NCBI RefSeq assembly: GCF_001907695.1
Contig: NZ_KV880637.1
Location: 1,116,001-1,180,000, forward strand
Length of the DNA: 64,000 nt
Direction of reading: 5' to 3'
Source of the DNA: Thalassospira sp. TSL5-1
Lineage (GTDB): Bacteria > Pseudomonadota > Alphaproteobacteria > Rhodospirillales > Thalassospiraceae
In this document: positions 1 through 8,943 of the stretch, one piece after another
Numbering within the stretch: position 1 is the first letter of the stretch
Layout: every line of letters begins with the position of its first letter
The notes under the pieces: generated by a model
What the model saw: the letters and a program-made list of their open reading frames with translations, nothing else
Told to the model about the DNA's origin: nothing
Databases searched by the model: none
Made by a program: the position numbers and the translations under genes

Positions 1-629
1 GTGGTGGCAACATCGGGCAGATATGCCCATTGATGGCCCACATGGCGTTTGCCGGGATAAAGGATGGAAGATACCGGCTTGCCCGGTTTAACAAGAGCTT
101 GTGCAAACCAGTTGTTTTTGGCCCCTGGCCCAAAAAAATCACCGGCACGGACAATAAGGGCACGGGCGCCGCGGGTGCAGGCACGTTCCAAACGCTGTTC
201 CAGTTCAACCCGGATGGCACCCTTGCGGGAAATGGGGTGTTGCGGGCTTTCTTCATCGATGTCGGGGAAAACGTCGGACCCGTAATTATAAACCGTGCCG
301 GGTAAAACGATGCGTGCGCCATTGGCAATGGCCGCTGCAATGCTGTTATCGATCATGGGCAGGACGAGCTTGCCCCAGTTGCGATAGCCCGGCGGGTTAA
401 CGGTGTGAACAATCACATCGACGCCCCTGGCAGCATTTAAAATATCGCTGCTTTTCATGGCATCCCCGGCGATCCAGCTGATTGTGCCGGGTTCTTGTGT
501 GGCGGGTTCGGGAATGGTGCGGGCAAAGGCGCGAACCCGCCAGCCTTGTGTGGCTAGTGCGTGGGTTACTGCATGGCCAATGCCGCCATTGCCACCGATG
601 ACGAGTGCCGTTCTAGGTCGGTTGTGCAT
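1..629 (-). CDS. NAD-dependent epimerase/dehydratase (SDR family), 3' end outside window
   Basis: Reading the minus strand from the ATG at 629 gives an open frame of 209 codons that runs off the left edge, so the C-terminus is missing. The N-terminus has a beta-strand followed by GGNGGIG (residues 12-18), the dinucleotide-binding glycine motif of extended short-chain dehydrogenases. Further on are an NYG segment and a GHQWAYLPDVA stretch, as in NAD(P)-binding epimerase-like proteins. The substrate cannot be told. It is divergent from a LysR gene, with 137 bp between the starts, so it is the likely target of that regulator. The family is fairly sure; the function is not. Confidence 0.8.
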   Translation of the reverse strand, partial: MHNRPRTALVIGGNGGIGHAVTHALATQGWRVRAFARTIPEPATQEPGTISWIAGDAMKSSDILNAARGVDVIVHTVNPPGYRNWGKLVLPMIDNSIAAAIANGARIVLPGTVYNYGSDVFPDIDEESPQHPISRKGAIRVELEQRLERACTRGARALIVRAGDFFGPGAKNNWFAQALVKPGKPVSSILYPGKRHVGHQWAYLPDVAT

Positions 630-706
630 GATCTTCCCTGTGTTGGTTATCTGTTTTTTGGTCAAGACCAACACAGGTTATTGCCAAATTATGATAAACA
701 GTATTC

Positions 707-740
707 TATAATTTCAGATATCATCTATACAAAAATGTAT
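707..740. promoter_or_regulatory. Candidate LysR operator/promoter between the divergent SDR and LysR genes
   Basis: A perfect inverted repeat ATACA-AAAA-TGTAT lies at 727-740, and a TATAAT hexamer at 707-712. LysR-type regulators bind dyads with a T-N11-A core, usually between their own gene and a divergent target, and this site is placed that way. Binding is inference. Confidence 0.35.
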
Positions 741-766
741 GGATTGTGAATGTGTTTGAGGGGCAA

Positions 767-1675
767 ATGGTGGATCCGGACTGGGGGCTTTATCGAAGTT
801 TTCTTGCCGTGATGGCGCAAGGTTCTTTATCGGCAGCAGCCCGCGAATTGGGCCTGACGCAGCCGACGGTCGGGCGGCATATTGATGAATTGCAGCATCA
901 TTTGAATGTTGTTTTGTTTACGCGCTCGTCTGGCGGATTGCAGCCAACCGATGCGGCGTTAAACCTGCGGCCCCATGCCGAAACCCTGAAGGCGGCGGCT
1001 GATATGCTGTTGCGGGCGGCAAGCGGGTTGGGAAATGACGTTCGCGGTACGGTGCGCATTACGGCAAGTGATGTGATCGGGGTGGAAGTTTTGCCCGGTA
1101 TTTTAACATCCCTGCGAAATGATCATCCCGATATTGAAATTGAATTGGCCCTTAGCAACCGGGTGGAAGATTTGTTGCGCCGGGATGCCGATATTGCCAT
1201 TCGCATGGTGCCACCCCGCCAGGACGCCCTGGTGGCAAAGCATATTGGCGCCATCGATTTGGGGATGTATGCCCATTGCGATTATTTGGCCCAAAAAGGT
1301 GTGCCTGAGGATTTTGAAGCACTGGCAGACCATGCCCTGATCGGTGTTGATCGCGATGCCCGTGATTTGCGTTTGTTGCATTCGCTGCCCTGGCCTTTGG
1401 CGAAACACCGGTTTTCATTTCGGTCCGACCAGCATTTATCGCATCTTGCCATGATCCGTGCGGGGTATGGCATTGGTATGTGCCAGGTGGGTGTGGCACT
1501 GCGTGAACCCGCGTTGCAAAGGGTATTGCCGGCATTTTCGCTTGAGCTTGATAGCTGGGTCACCATGCACGAGGATTTGCGCAATAATTTGCGCTGTCGA
1601 ACGGTGTTTGATGCCCTGGTGTTGGGGATGAAAACATACTGGCGATCACAAAAGCCAGAGCATCTCGCCGTTTGA
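767..1675 (+). CDS. LysR-family transcriptional regulator
   Basis: A 302-residue LysR regulator. An N-terminal winged helix (about residues 6-65, with the typical GSLSAAARELGLTQPTVGRHI) is followed by a substrate-binding-like effector domain that starts near RGTVRITASDVIG. I chose the ATG at 767 because GAGGGG (758-763) sits just upstream. A GTG at 746 in the same frame would add seven residues but has no ribosome-binding site. It is divergent from the SDR gene at 629, which it probably controls. The inducer is unknown. Confidence 0.9.
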   Translation: MVDPDWGLYRSFLAVMAQGSLSAAARELGLTQPTVGRHIDELQHHLNVVLFTRSSGGLQPTDAALNLRPHAETLKAAADMLLRAASGLGNDVRGTVRITASDVIGVEVLPGILTSLRNDHPDIEIELALSNRVEDLLRRDADIAIRMVPPRQDALVAKHIGAIDLGMYAHCDYLAQKGVPEDFEALADHALIGVDRDARDLRLLHSLPWPLAKHRFSFRSDQHLSHLAMIRAGYGIGMCQVGVALREPALQRVLPAFSLELDSWVTMHEDLRNNLRCRTVFDALVLGMKTYWRSQKPEHLAV

Positions 1676-1708
1676 AAACCTGTTCACGGACTTAAAAGAA
1701 ACCTTGCC

Positions 1709-1738
1709 GGACAGCCGGAATATACCCGGCTGTCCTTT
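1709..1738 (+). terminator. Intrinsic terminator after the LysR gene
   Basis: GGACAGCCGG (1709-1718) pairs with CCGGCTGTCC (1726-1735) over a 7-nt loop, followed by TTT. It lies between convergent genes (LysR ending at 1675, azoreductase ending at 1753). The T tract is short. Confidence 0.6.
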
Positions 1739-1752
1739 GAAATTGTCTGGAT

Positions 1753-2430
1753 TTACGCGGAAAAGCGTGGCAGCAGGAATTGAACCAGGCGATCCACTTC
1801 CGCCTCGGCGGTGGCAATGGAATGTTGGGTGCGATCATCGCCAAATTCGTCATATTCGATGGCGGCGCTGTGATGGTCGGTGATGCCGATATATTCCAGC
1901 GGGGTGAAAACGCCGCCTTCTACATGGTTAAGATGGCCCACCCGTTCGCCGGGATTATAGCCATAATCGCCGCGCGAGGATAAGACGATGGCGGTTTTAT
2001 TGCCCGTGACCATCGGCCAGTAAGGAACACCATCACGCGCCCGATCAAACCCGAAGGTGCGGCCCACACGCACGATATTTTCAATCCAGGCCTTCATTTG
2101 GGCGGGCATGCCGAAATTATACATCGGCACCCCGGTAACGATGATATCGGCCTTTAACAGTTCGTCGATCAGTATGTCGCTTTCGCGCAAAACGTCGTGC
2201 ATCCAGTCCTCGCGCGCCTCGGGTTTGGTAAAGGCGGCATGGATCCAGTCACCGGTGACCGGTTTTGGCGGGGTGGTGCCGACATCGCGATAGATGATGG
2301 TGTCATCTGGGCGGTGTTGCTGCCAGCGGGCAATAAAGCGGGCCGTTAACCTGCGGCTATGGGAGCCGTGTGCTGTGGTGTCGGATCGGCCTGGTCGCGC
2401 ACTGCTGTCGATATGCAGAATGGTTGCCAT
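1753..2430 (-). CDS. azoR: FMN-dependent NADH-azoreductase
   Basis: A 225-residue flavodoxin-fold quinone/azo reductase of the AzoR family, which uses FMN and NADH for two-electron reduction of quinones and azo compounds. It starts with the family's MATILHIDSSAR strand and phosphate loop and contains GVPMYNFGMPAQMKAWIENI, the family signature around the flavin. The frame is open 27 codons further upstream, but the ATG at 2430 has AGGAG about 8 nt before it and matches the usual family N-terminus. It is divergent from a GcvA-type LysR gene, a common arrangement for azoR-like genes. Confidence 0.9.
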   Translation of the reverse strand: MATILHIDSSARPGRSDTTAHGSHSRRLTARFIARWQQHRPDDTIIYRDVGTTPPKPVTGDWIHAAFTKPEAREDWMHDVLRESDILIDELLKADIIVTGVPMYNFGMPAQMKAWIENIVRVGRTFGFDRARDGVPYWPMVTGNKTAIVLSSRGDYGYNPGERVGHLNHVEGGVFTPLEYIGITDHHSAAIEYDEFGDDRTQHSIATAEAEVDRLVQFLLPRFSA

Positions 2431-2443
2431 TTGATGCTCCTGT

Positions 2444-2460
2444 GATGAAAAATTATCATC
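2444..2460. promoter_or_regulatory. Inverted repeat upstream of azoR, possible LysR site
   Basis: GATGA (2444-2448) and TCATC (2456-2460) form a dyad with a 7-nt AT spacer, just upstream of the azoR ribosome-binding site and inside the divergent azoR/LysR region. Short palindromes arise by chance, so this is weak. Confidence 0.25.
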
Positions 2461-2552
2461 TGTTGTGTTGTTGGATATGTTAGTTTTGGAGGGATTTTTG
2501 GCATCTGGCAAAATCGAATATCTCAGTTAACAGATGAGTATGGTTCACCTAT

Positions 2553-3479
2553 ATGTCCCTGCCGCCCCTTGCGACATTGCGTGCCTTCGAGGCCGCCGCC
2601 CGGCATTTGAGTTTCAAGAAGGCGGCACATGAATTGCGGGTGACACCCACCGCGATCAGCCATCAGATCCGTTTGTTGGAGGAAACACTGGGTTTACGCC
2701 TGTTTGTGCGCAAACCCCGGCAGGTTGTGCTAACCCCGGCAGGACAGGAGCTTTTTCCCGTGTTGCGCGATGGTTTTACCGAATTTGGCCGCGTGATTGA
2801 CCGGATCAAACAGCATAAAACCCAGCGACGCTTAACGGTTTCGGTCCTGCCATCCTTTGCAGCAAAGTGGCTGCTGCCGCGTCTTTCGCGGTTTCAGGCA
2901 GCACATCCCGATATTCATCTAAGCCTGCATACATCGGTCGAGGCGGTTGATTTGGGCGGCAATATTGCCGATGCCGCCATTCGCTACGGGCCGGGGCCCT
3001 ATGCCGGGCTGGAAGTTCAGCGGCTGTTTCGCGAACATTTTGCCCCGATGGCAAGCCCGGCGTTGGGATTGCACACCGTGCGGGACCTGCACAACCTGCC
3101 TTTGCTGCATTTGAACTGGGCCCATCCCGACGATGTTACACCGACCTGGTCGCACTGGTTTAAACAGGCGGGCATGGATGATATTACCCTTAAGCCGGGC
3201 CTCGCCTTTAGTGATGACAGCCACGCGATTCAGGCGGCGATTGCCGGGCAGGGCGTTGTGTTGTGCAGTTTGGAAATGACCGCGCAGGAACGCCAAAGCG
3301 GCCTGTTATGCCAGCCTTTTGGGCCGCTGATTGAAGGGCATCATTATCATTTGGTGCATCGGGCTACGGGCACCAATAATAAGGTCGAGATTGAGGCCTT
3401 TGGGCGCTGGCTGGCGGATGAAGTGAGAATGGCCGGGCTTGAGGCATCGCAGAATTTGGAAAGCGACCCGGTAGGGTAA
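2553..3479 (+). CDS. LysR-family transcriptional regulator, GcvA type
   Basis: A 308-residue regulator of the GcvA-like LysR subgroup. The opening LPPLATLRAFEAAARHLSF and FKKAAHELRVTPTAISHQI are the subgroup's winged-helix signature (residues 3-60), and a periplasmic-binding-protein-like effector domain follows from about residue 90. It is divergent from azoR (start-to-start about 120 bp), so azoR is its probable target. No strong ribosome-binding site precedes the ATG; the start is chosen from the alignment of the helix-turn-helix to the family N-terminus. Confidence 0.9.
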   Translation: MSLPPLATLRAFEAAARHLSFKKAAHELRVTPTAISHQIRLLEETLGLRLFVRKPRQVVLTPAGQELFPVLRDGFTEFGRVIDRIKQHKTQRRLTVSVLPSFAAKWLLPRLSRFQAAHPDIHLSLHTSVEAVDLGGNIADAAIRYGPGPYAGLEVQRLFREHFAPMASPALGLHTVRDLHNLPLLHLNWAHPDDVTPTWSHWFKQAGMDDITLKPGLAFSDDSHAIQAAIAGQGVVLCSLEMTAQERQSGLLCQPFGPLIEGHHYHLVHRATGTNNKVEIEAFGRWLADEVRMAGLEASQNLESDPVG

Positions 3480-3554
3480 ATTCGATATTGACGGCGCCGG
3501 GGCGAGGGGAAATCATTCAGGGGTTGTTCATCATCCCGGAAAGGGGACCGTGCC

Positions 3555-4343
3555 ATGCCCCGGTTTTGTGCCAATCTGTCATTTCTGTTTGCCGATCTGC
3601 CTTTTGAAAAACGTTTTGCTGCTGCGGCGGCAGCGGGATTTTCGGGGGTGGAATATGTTGGCGCCTATGACATGCCAATGGCTGATATTAAACGCCATCT
3701 TGATGAAAACGAGTTGAAACAGGTTTTGTTCAATCTGCCGCCGGGGGATTGGGACGCCGGGGATCGTGGTCTGGCCTGCCGACCGGGCCGGGAGGAGGAA
3801 TTTCGCGATTCCGTTTTCAAGGCGCTGGATTACGCCACCACGCTTGATTGCGATATGATCCATTGCATGGCGGGCAACATGGCAAAGGGCGAAGACCCTG
3901 GCGAACTGGCCCGGCTTTATTGTGATAATCTGCTTTATGCCGCAGACGAGGCAGCCAAGGCAGGCGTAACGGTTTTGATCGAGCCGATCAACGGCGTTGA
4001 TATGCCGGGCTATCTTCTAAACTCTGTCGAGCAGGCGGCGGTTATCCTTGACCAATTGGATCATTCGTCCTTGGCTTTGCAGTTCGATATTTACCATGCC
4101 CAGCTTGTGGGGGGTGATATTGCATCCCGCCTTGCCAAGCATTTTGATAAAATTCGCCATGTGCAAATTGCCGGTGTGCCGGGCCGCCACGAACCGGACC
4201 GGGGTGAACTTAACTGTTCGTTCCTGTTTTATTTGCTGGACCGGCTGGGATATGACGGCTGGATTGGGTGCGAATATAAACCCCAAGGCACAACCGAAGA
4301 AGGATTGGGCTGGTTGTCACCCTGGCAGGGAACGGCATCCTGA
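3555..4343 (+). CDS. hyi: Hydroxypyruvate isomerase / TIM-barrel isomerase
   Basis: A 262-residue xylose-isomerase-like TIM barrel. Hydroxypyruvate isomerase interconverts hydroxypyruvate and tartronate semialdehyde in glyoxylate metabolism. Family motifs are the opening FCANLSFLFADLPFEKRF, metal-ligand segments LIEPINGVDMPGY, LQFDIYHAQ and HVQIAGVPGRHEPDRGELN, and the closing GCEYKP. A second glyoxylate-linked gene, glycerate 2-kinase, lies 2.2 kb away on the other strand, which supports the assignment. Glyoxylate carboligase and tartronate semialdehyde reductase are not in the window. Relatives with other substrates (OtnI type) cannot be excluded. Confidence 0.85.
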   Translation: MPRFCANLSFLFADLPFEKRFAAAAAAGFSGVEYVGAYDMPMADIKRHLDENELKQVLFNLPPGDWDAGDRGLACRPGREEEFRDSVFKALDYATTLDCDMIHCMAGNMAKGEDPGELARLYCDNLLYAADEAAKAGVTVLIEPINGVDMPGYLLNSVEQAAVILDQLDHSSLALQFDIYHAQLVGGDIASRLAKHFDKIRHVQIAGVPGRHEPDRGELNCSFLFYLLDRLGYDGWIGCEYKPQGTTEEGLGWLSPWQGTAS

Positions 4344-4370
4344 AAATTTTGCCGTGTTCGTAAGTTAATG

Positions 4371-4405
4371 GCCCGGCCAGGGAGGGATTAACTCCCTGAC
4401 CGGGC
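4371..4405. terminator. Terminator between convergent hyi and chemoreceptor genes
   Basis: GCCCGGCCAGGGAG (4371-4384) pairs with CTCCCTGACCGGGC (4392-4405) with one mismatch and a 7-nt loop. It is a very stable hairpin, but only a short T run (GTTTG) follows on the plus strand. It probably serves both strands. Confidence 0.65.
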
Positions 4406-4410
4406 GTTTG

Positions 4411-6126
4411 TCAGGCGGCGCGCACACAGGTCAGGAAGGTATCGACTTGTGCTTTCAAATCGTCCGCCTTGGTCGTCAGGTCCCGTGCGACATCGCTCAC
4501 CTGTCCGGCAGCTTGTTCGGTATTTCCGACCGAATTTCGGACTTCTATGATATTGGCGCTGACATCGTTGGTTCCGGTCGATGCCTGCTGGATATTGCGG
4601 GTGATTTCCTTGGTTGCGGCATCCTGTTCTTCCATTGCCGATGAAATGGCCACGGTGATTGCATTCATTTCGTCAATGGTTTTGGTGATCGACTGGATGG
4701 TGCTTACCGCCGTTCTGGTTTCGGTCTGGATACTTTCAATTTGCTGGCTGATCTCGCCGGTTGCCCGGGCTGTTTCATTGGCAAGTGCCTTTACCTCATT
4801 GGCCACAACCGCAAATCCCTTTCCTGCTTCACCCGCGCGCGCGGCCTCGATCGTGGCATTGAGCGCCAGCAGATTGGTTTGCTGGGCAATATTTGAAATC
4901 AGGCTGACCACTTCTCCCACCTTTTGGGCGGCGATCACCAGGTTTTGCATCTGATTGTTGGTTGTTTCGGCCTCTTCGACAGCACGTTGTGCGGTGGCGG
5001 AAGAATGCGAAATTTGTCGGCTGATTTCGTTAATCGAGGAAGAAAGTTCTTCGGTGGCGGTGGCAACGCTTTGCACATTGGCCGAAGCCTGTTCGGAAGC
5101 GGCAGCAACGGTAGCTGCGCGGTGGTTGGTATTGTTTGCCGTATCAAGCATCGATGTGGCTGTATTGCCCATTTGGGATGCCGAAGACACAACAGCGGTT
5201 AATACCTGGGCAATCACCGTGTCGAAATCCTGTGTGGCCTGTTCAATTTTTTTGGCTCGTTCCTCGCGTTCTTTGCTTTGCTCTATTTCACGGGCGGCGA
5301 GTTGATCTGCCTTGATCATGCTGTCCTTGAAGATTTCCAGGGCCGTTGCCATTTCGCCAATTTCGTCGCCCCGGTCCGTGTCGGGGATCTCAATGGTTTT
5401 GTCACCCGATGAAAGGACCCGCATGGTTTTTGTCATCCGGATAATCGGGGACGCGATGGCACCGCCAATGATGAAGGCCATGCTTGTGCCAACGGTAAGC
5501 GCAATCACAACGCAGCCGGCAATCATGGCATAGGCAAAGAAGACCGTGCTTTGATTTTGCGCCTGTCGGATATCAAGCAGCTTTGCCTCGGCCTGATGGA
5601 TTTCGTTCATGGTCGCCCGGAATTTATCCAAATAGGCCTTGCCCTGAGCTTTGCCAACCAGATCGGATAGTCCGTCCATTGTTATAATGCCACTATCATT
5701 GCTGGTTTGATTGGTTGCAATATCGCGCCGGATATTGATCATCGGCTCGGTGACATTGGCTTGCCAATCTTTGAGGATTTTTTCTGCTTCTGTCAGGCGG
5801 GCGACTTGTGCCGGATTATCGGACACAATCTTTTTCAGGCTGTTTATTTGAGAATAAACGTTTTTCTCCCCTTCTTCATAGGGGGCCAGAAAATCGTCCT
5901 TTCCGGAGAGAAGATATCCGCGCATCCCGGTTTCCATATTGATTGCGGATGCCGTGACGCTCTCCACATCAATCAGGACCTTGTTGGTATGTTCGACCCA
6001 GTTGCTTGTCGAGAGCATCGAGCGAATGGCGAAGATGGAAACGCCTGCCAGTAACAGCAGAAATATCAAAGGACTTAGTATACCGACCAGTACTTTGAGT
6101 TTTAGCCTGACATTGTGTAATGACAT
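4411..6126 (-). CDS. Methyl-accepting chemotaxis protein with CHASE3-type sensor
   Basis: A 571-residue chemoreceptor. Membrane segment 1 is at about 11-36, then a periplasmic domain (40-190) with the CHASE3-like motif [12 protein letters not shown], membrane segment 2 at about 196-220, a HAMP linker (222-275) and a cytoplasmic signalling coiled coil. The hairpin tip [20 protein letters not shown], which binds CheA/CheW, is intact. The C-terminus has no NWETF-like CheR/CheB docking pentapeptide. It lies between hyi and glycerate 2-kinase on the strand opposite hyi. The ligand cannot be read from sequence. Confidence 0.93.
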   Translation of the reverse strand: MSLHNVRLKLKVLVGILSPLIFLLLLAGVSIFAIRSMLSTSNWVEHTNKVLIDVESVTASAINMETGMRGYLLSGKDDFLAPYEEGEKNVYSQINSLKKIVSDNPAQVARLTEAEKILKDWQANVTEPMINIRRDIATNQTSNDSGIITMDGLSDLVGKAQGKAYLDKFRATMNEIHQAEAKLLDIRQAQNQSTVFFAYAMIAGCVVIALTVGTSMAFIIGGAIASPIIRMTKTMRVLSSGDKTIEIPDTDRGDEIGEMATALEIFKDSMIKADQLAAREIEQSKEREERAKKIEQATQDFDTVIAQVLTAVVSSASQMGNTATSMLDTANNTNHRAATVAAASEQASANVQSVATATEELSSSINEISRQISHSSATAQRAVEEAETTNNQMQNLVIAAQKVGEVVSLISNIAQQTNLLALNATIEAARAGEAGKGFAVVANEVKALANETARATGEISQQIESIQTETRTAVSTIQSITKTIDEMNAITVAISSAMEEQDAATKEITRNIQQASTGTNDVSANIIEVRNSVGNTEQAAGQVSDVARDLTTKADDLKAQVDTFLTCVRAA

Positions 6127-6559
6127 GAGGGCCTCCTCTATAATTGCAGCCGAAATGTTGCAGAGCGAACATGGGAAATCGTTCTCGCGTGGTGCGAGGT
6201 TTTTGGCATACGCATGTAGAAAGCAGGGGTTATTCTACTATGGATTGAAATTAAATTTCAGATCCTATTTTTTCATGTATGATGAAATGATGGGTTCTTT
6301 GGTTCTGCTTTTGGCCTCGGGGCGGAAATTTTCAACCTGATATAACTTTGGTAAAAATGATTTCTAGTCAGCTAAGACTTTCAAAAAGACCTTCGCCTGA
6401 TGAATGTGTTCTTGCTGGCAGAATTGATTGCAAATTATGAAACCAACCCTCCCGTATAGGTTTAGATCATAACGCTGATGGATATTGTGTGATAAATTCG
6501 TGAAGGATCTTCCCGGCAGGCGTGTGCCGGGGGCTATATGATCCGTTAAGGCAGGGGTG
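6127..6559. other. 433-bp intergenic stretch, no gene seen
   Basis: It holds the upstream region of the chemoreceptor and the downstream region of glycerate 2-kinase. The central part is AT-rich. A hairpin CCCGGCA (6512-6518) with TGCCGGG (6525-6531) lies about 30 bp past the kinase stop but lacks a T tract. The open frames here have no ribosome-binding site or recognisable content. Confidence 0.5.
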
Positions 6560-7873
6560 TTAAAAAATCAGAATGGCCCGAAAATCGTTCACGTTCGTCA
6601 GTGTCGGGCCGGTGACGATCAGGTCATCAAGCTTTTCAAAGGCGCTATAGGCATCGTTGCGATCCAGATGGTCGGCAAGGTCGATTTTTCTATCCCGGGC
6701 TTTTTGCCAGCTATGTTCATCCATAATCGCGCCTGCATTATCCTCGCTGCCATCAATGCCGTCGGTATCAATGGCAAGGGCGGCAAAGCCGGTTTCGTCG
6801 CGCAATTGCAGCAACAGCGACAGCATGAATTCGGCATTGCGACCGCCCCGGCCGCCATCGCCGCGCACGGTTACGGTTGTTTCCCCACCCGATAGCAGGA
6901 TGCAGGGTTTTTGTGCCGGTTGGTCGTGCGTTGCCACCTGCCGGGCAATCCCGGCGTGCATAATGGCAATTTCGCGCGATTCCCCCTCGATGGCATCGCC
7001 GAGAATAACCGTATTCAGGCCCATATCCTGTGCTGTGCTGGCAGCGGCCATCAGGGAATCCTGCGGGCGCGACAGCATGACGACATCATTGTCGTTAAAA
7101 CAATCGTGACCCGGCTTGACGGTTTCATGCTCAGGGTCCGCCAGCAGCTTATTCGCTGCCTCGGGCAGGGCAATGTCATAGCGTTTCAGGATGGCAAGGG
7201 CATCTTGTTGCGTTGTCGGGTCGGGAATAGTTGGGCCGGATGCAATAATGGCCGGGTCATCACCGGGCACGTCAGAAACCAGGTAAGTGATCATTTTGGC
7301 CCGGGACCCGGCCAGGGCCAGCCGCCCGCCCTTGATCGCGGAAAGATGTTTGCGCACGCAATTCATTTCGGAAATGGTGGCACCGCTTTTCAGCAGGGCC
7401 TTGCTGATCGCCTGTTTGTCCTCCAGGGTAATGCCCGGAGCGGGCAGGGCCAAAAGGGCCGACCCGCCCCCGGAAATCATGCAGACAATCAGGTCATCCG
7501 GCCCGGCATTTTGCGCCATTTCCAAAATGCGCCCGGCGGCCTTTTGCCCGGCTTCGTCCGGTACGGGGTGGGATGCCTCGACAATTTCGATATGCTCACA
7601 TGGGGCGGCGTGACCATAACGCGTGACAACAAGGCCGCATAACCGGTTCGCAATATCCTTGCTGCCATTTTCCTTTATCCAGCATTCCTCGAAGCTGCGC
7701 GCCATATGTGCCGATGCCTTGCCCGCGCCAATGACGATGGTTTTCCCCTTGGGTTGTTCGGGCATATGACGCGGGATTTGCACAGCCGGGTCAGCGGCCA
7801 CGAGCGCGGCAGTCATCAGCTTCTGCAAAATCTCGCGCGGTGATGCGGACAGGCTGTTGTGCTGCAAGGTCAT
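6560..7873 (-). CDS. Glycerate 2-kinase (MOFRL/DUF4147 family)
   Basis: A 437-residue type-2 glycerate kinase (GckA/TtuD family, once called hydroxypyruvate reductase). It phosphorylates glycerate to 2-phosphoglycerate with ATP and feeds glyoxylate, serine or tartrate carbon into lower glycolysis. Visible motifs are VIGAGKASAHMARSFEE near the N-terminus, CMISGGGSALLALPAPG, and the C-terminal MOFRL-type LLSGGETTVTV with RGGRNAEFML. It lies 89 bp downstream of the GntR gene on the same strand, so the two are probably co-transcribed. Confidence 0.9.
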   Translation of the reverse strand: MTLQHNSLSASPREILQKLMTAALVAADPAVQIPRHMPEQPKGKTIVIGAGKASAHMARSFEECWIKENGSKDIANRLCGLVVTRYGHAAPCEHIEIVEASHPVPDEAGQKAAGRILEMAQNAGPDDLIVCMISGGGSALLALPAPGITLEDKQAISKALLKSGATISEMNCVRKHLSAIKGGRLALAGSRAKMITYLVSDVPGDDPAIIASGPTIPDPTTQQDALAILKRYDIALPEAANKLLADPEHETVKPGHDCFNDNDVVMLSRPQDSLMAAASTAQDMGLNTVILGDAIEGESREIAIMHAGIARQVATHDQPAQKPCILLSGGETTVTVRGDGGRGGRNAEFMLSLLLQLRDETGFAALAIDTDGIDGSEDNAGAIMDEHSWQKARDRKIDLADHLDRNDAYSAFEKLDDLIVTGPTLTNVNDFRAILIF

Positions 7874-7962
7874 GGGCGGGGCTCCGGTCTGTTTGTCTGT
7901 CCTGATCAGGTTGCTTGGGGCAAGGGGATTTGCAGATGTCGGCCATTGGCTTATCCGCTTGC

Positions 7963-8760
7963 TCAGTCTTTGGCTGCCTTCGGGTTACGTTCGGTAACAT
8001 GATTGATGACGGCCCCCAGATGTTCATACATCGCCTGTTCGGCGCGGTCCGGGTCCCGGGCGGCGATGGCATCGATAATGGCGCGGTGATGGTTCTGGAC
8101 CATGTTGTCAAATTGCGGTCCGGCAAAGATATGAAACCGGATTTCATCAAGGGCTGTGTGCAGCACATCGTGCAGCATTTTCATCAGGTGATAATAAATG
8201 ATGCTGCCGCTGGCGCGTGCAATCATCATATGCAGGCGGTGGTCATCTTCGGTGCGGTATTTGGCAGCCCGGCGCGGGTCGTGCACCTGTTGAAAGGTGG
8301 CGCGCAATTCGGCCAGTTGTTCATCGGTGGCATTTTCCGCCGCCCGGCGGGCCGCCCAGGTTTCAAGGGTGCGGCGCAGTTCCATCAGGTCAGCCAGATT
8401 GGTAATCGACCCACGGACAAGGTCGGTCATCGCGACATCCATTTCAATGCCGGTGGAGGATAAAAGCTCCGTCCCGCCGCCTTGCACGGCCCGCAAATAA
8501 CCGCGTGTTTTAAGTTTTTGCAAAGCCGCGCGCACCGACACCCGGCTGACATTCATGTCCTCGGCCAGCTGCCTTTCACCGGGCAGGCGTTCGCCAGGTA
8601 AATAATCCCCGGCGGCAAATCGGGCCAGCAGGGTATCGGCAACCCGGTCGGCAACGCGCTTTGGGCGCTCGTTTTCGCCTGAATGGGCGTTTGGGGCGGC
8701 AGGCTGGTCCGGCGTTGGCTGCATGGGAAACGGGTTCTCCGTCATCTGTCCACGGGGCAT
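7963..8760 (-). CDS. GntR-family regulator, FadR subfamily
   Basis: A 265-residue GntR regulator. After a polar N-terminus of about 35 residues comes the winged helix (about 35-105, with LPGERQLAEDMNVSRVSVRAAL), then an all-helical FCD ligand-binding domain (about 125-250) with the metal-type histidines of the family (HRLHMMIARAS; HHRAIIDAI). The ATG at 8760 has no clear ribosome-binding site; the ATG at 8742 is an alternative. It is divergent from N-formylglutamate amidohydrolase and upstream of glycerate 2-kinase, so it could control both. A matching operator lies 12 bp before its start. Confidence 0.9.
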   Translation of the reverse strand: MPRGQMTENPFPMQPTPDQPAAPNAHSGENERPKRVADRVADTLLARFAAGDYLPGERLPGERQLAEDMNVSRVSVRAALQKLKTRGYLRAVQGGGTELLSSTGIEMDVAMTDLVRGSITNLADLMELRRTLETWAARRAAENATDEQLAELRATFQQVHDPRRAAKYRTEDDHRLHMMIARASGSIIYYHLMKMLHDVLHTALDEIRFHIFAGPQFDNMVQNHHRAIIDAIAARDPDRAEQAMYEHLGAVINHVTERNPKAAKD

Positions 8761-8771
8761 TCATGATTCAT

Positions 8772-8782
8772 TGGTCATACCA
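8772..8782. promoter_or_regulatory. FadR-type GntR operator
   Basis: TGGT-CAT-ACCA is a perfect dyad matching the TNGTNNNACNA consensus known for FCD-type GntR regulators. It lies between the GntR start (8760) and the divergent gene at 8944, where autoregulation would be expected. The consensus is established knowledge; its use here is inference. Confidence 0.5.
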
Positions 8783-8943
8783 CTTTACGTCAAGTGGCGG
8801 CGAAAATGAATTGATTGCTGGCGTCATATCCAGTGACTTGCCAGAATTCCGACAAATTGCTAGGCATTTGATAAGAATTCCAGACGCTCTGGCGCGTTCA
8901 TCTGCCAGGCGATTCATTTTCAAAAAAATTCAGGAGACACCGC

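Noticed and set aside
6512-6531. Hairpin after glycerate 2-kinase as intrinsic terminator
   Set aside because: No T tract on the minus strand; mentioned only within the intergenic note.
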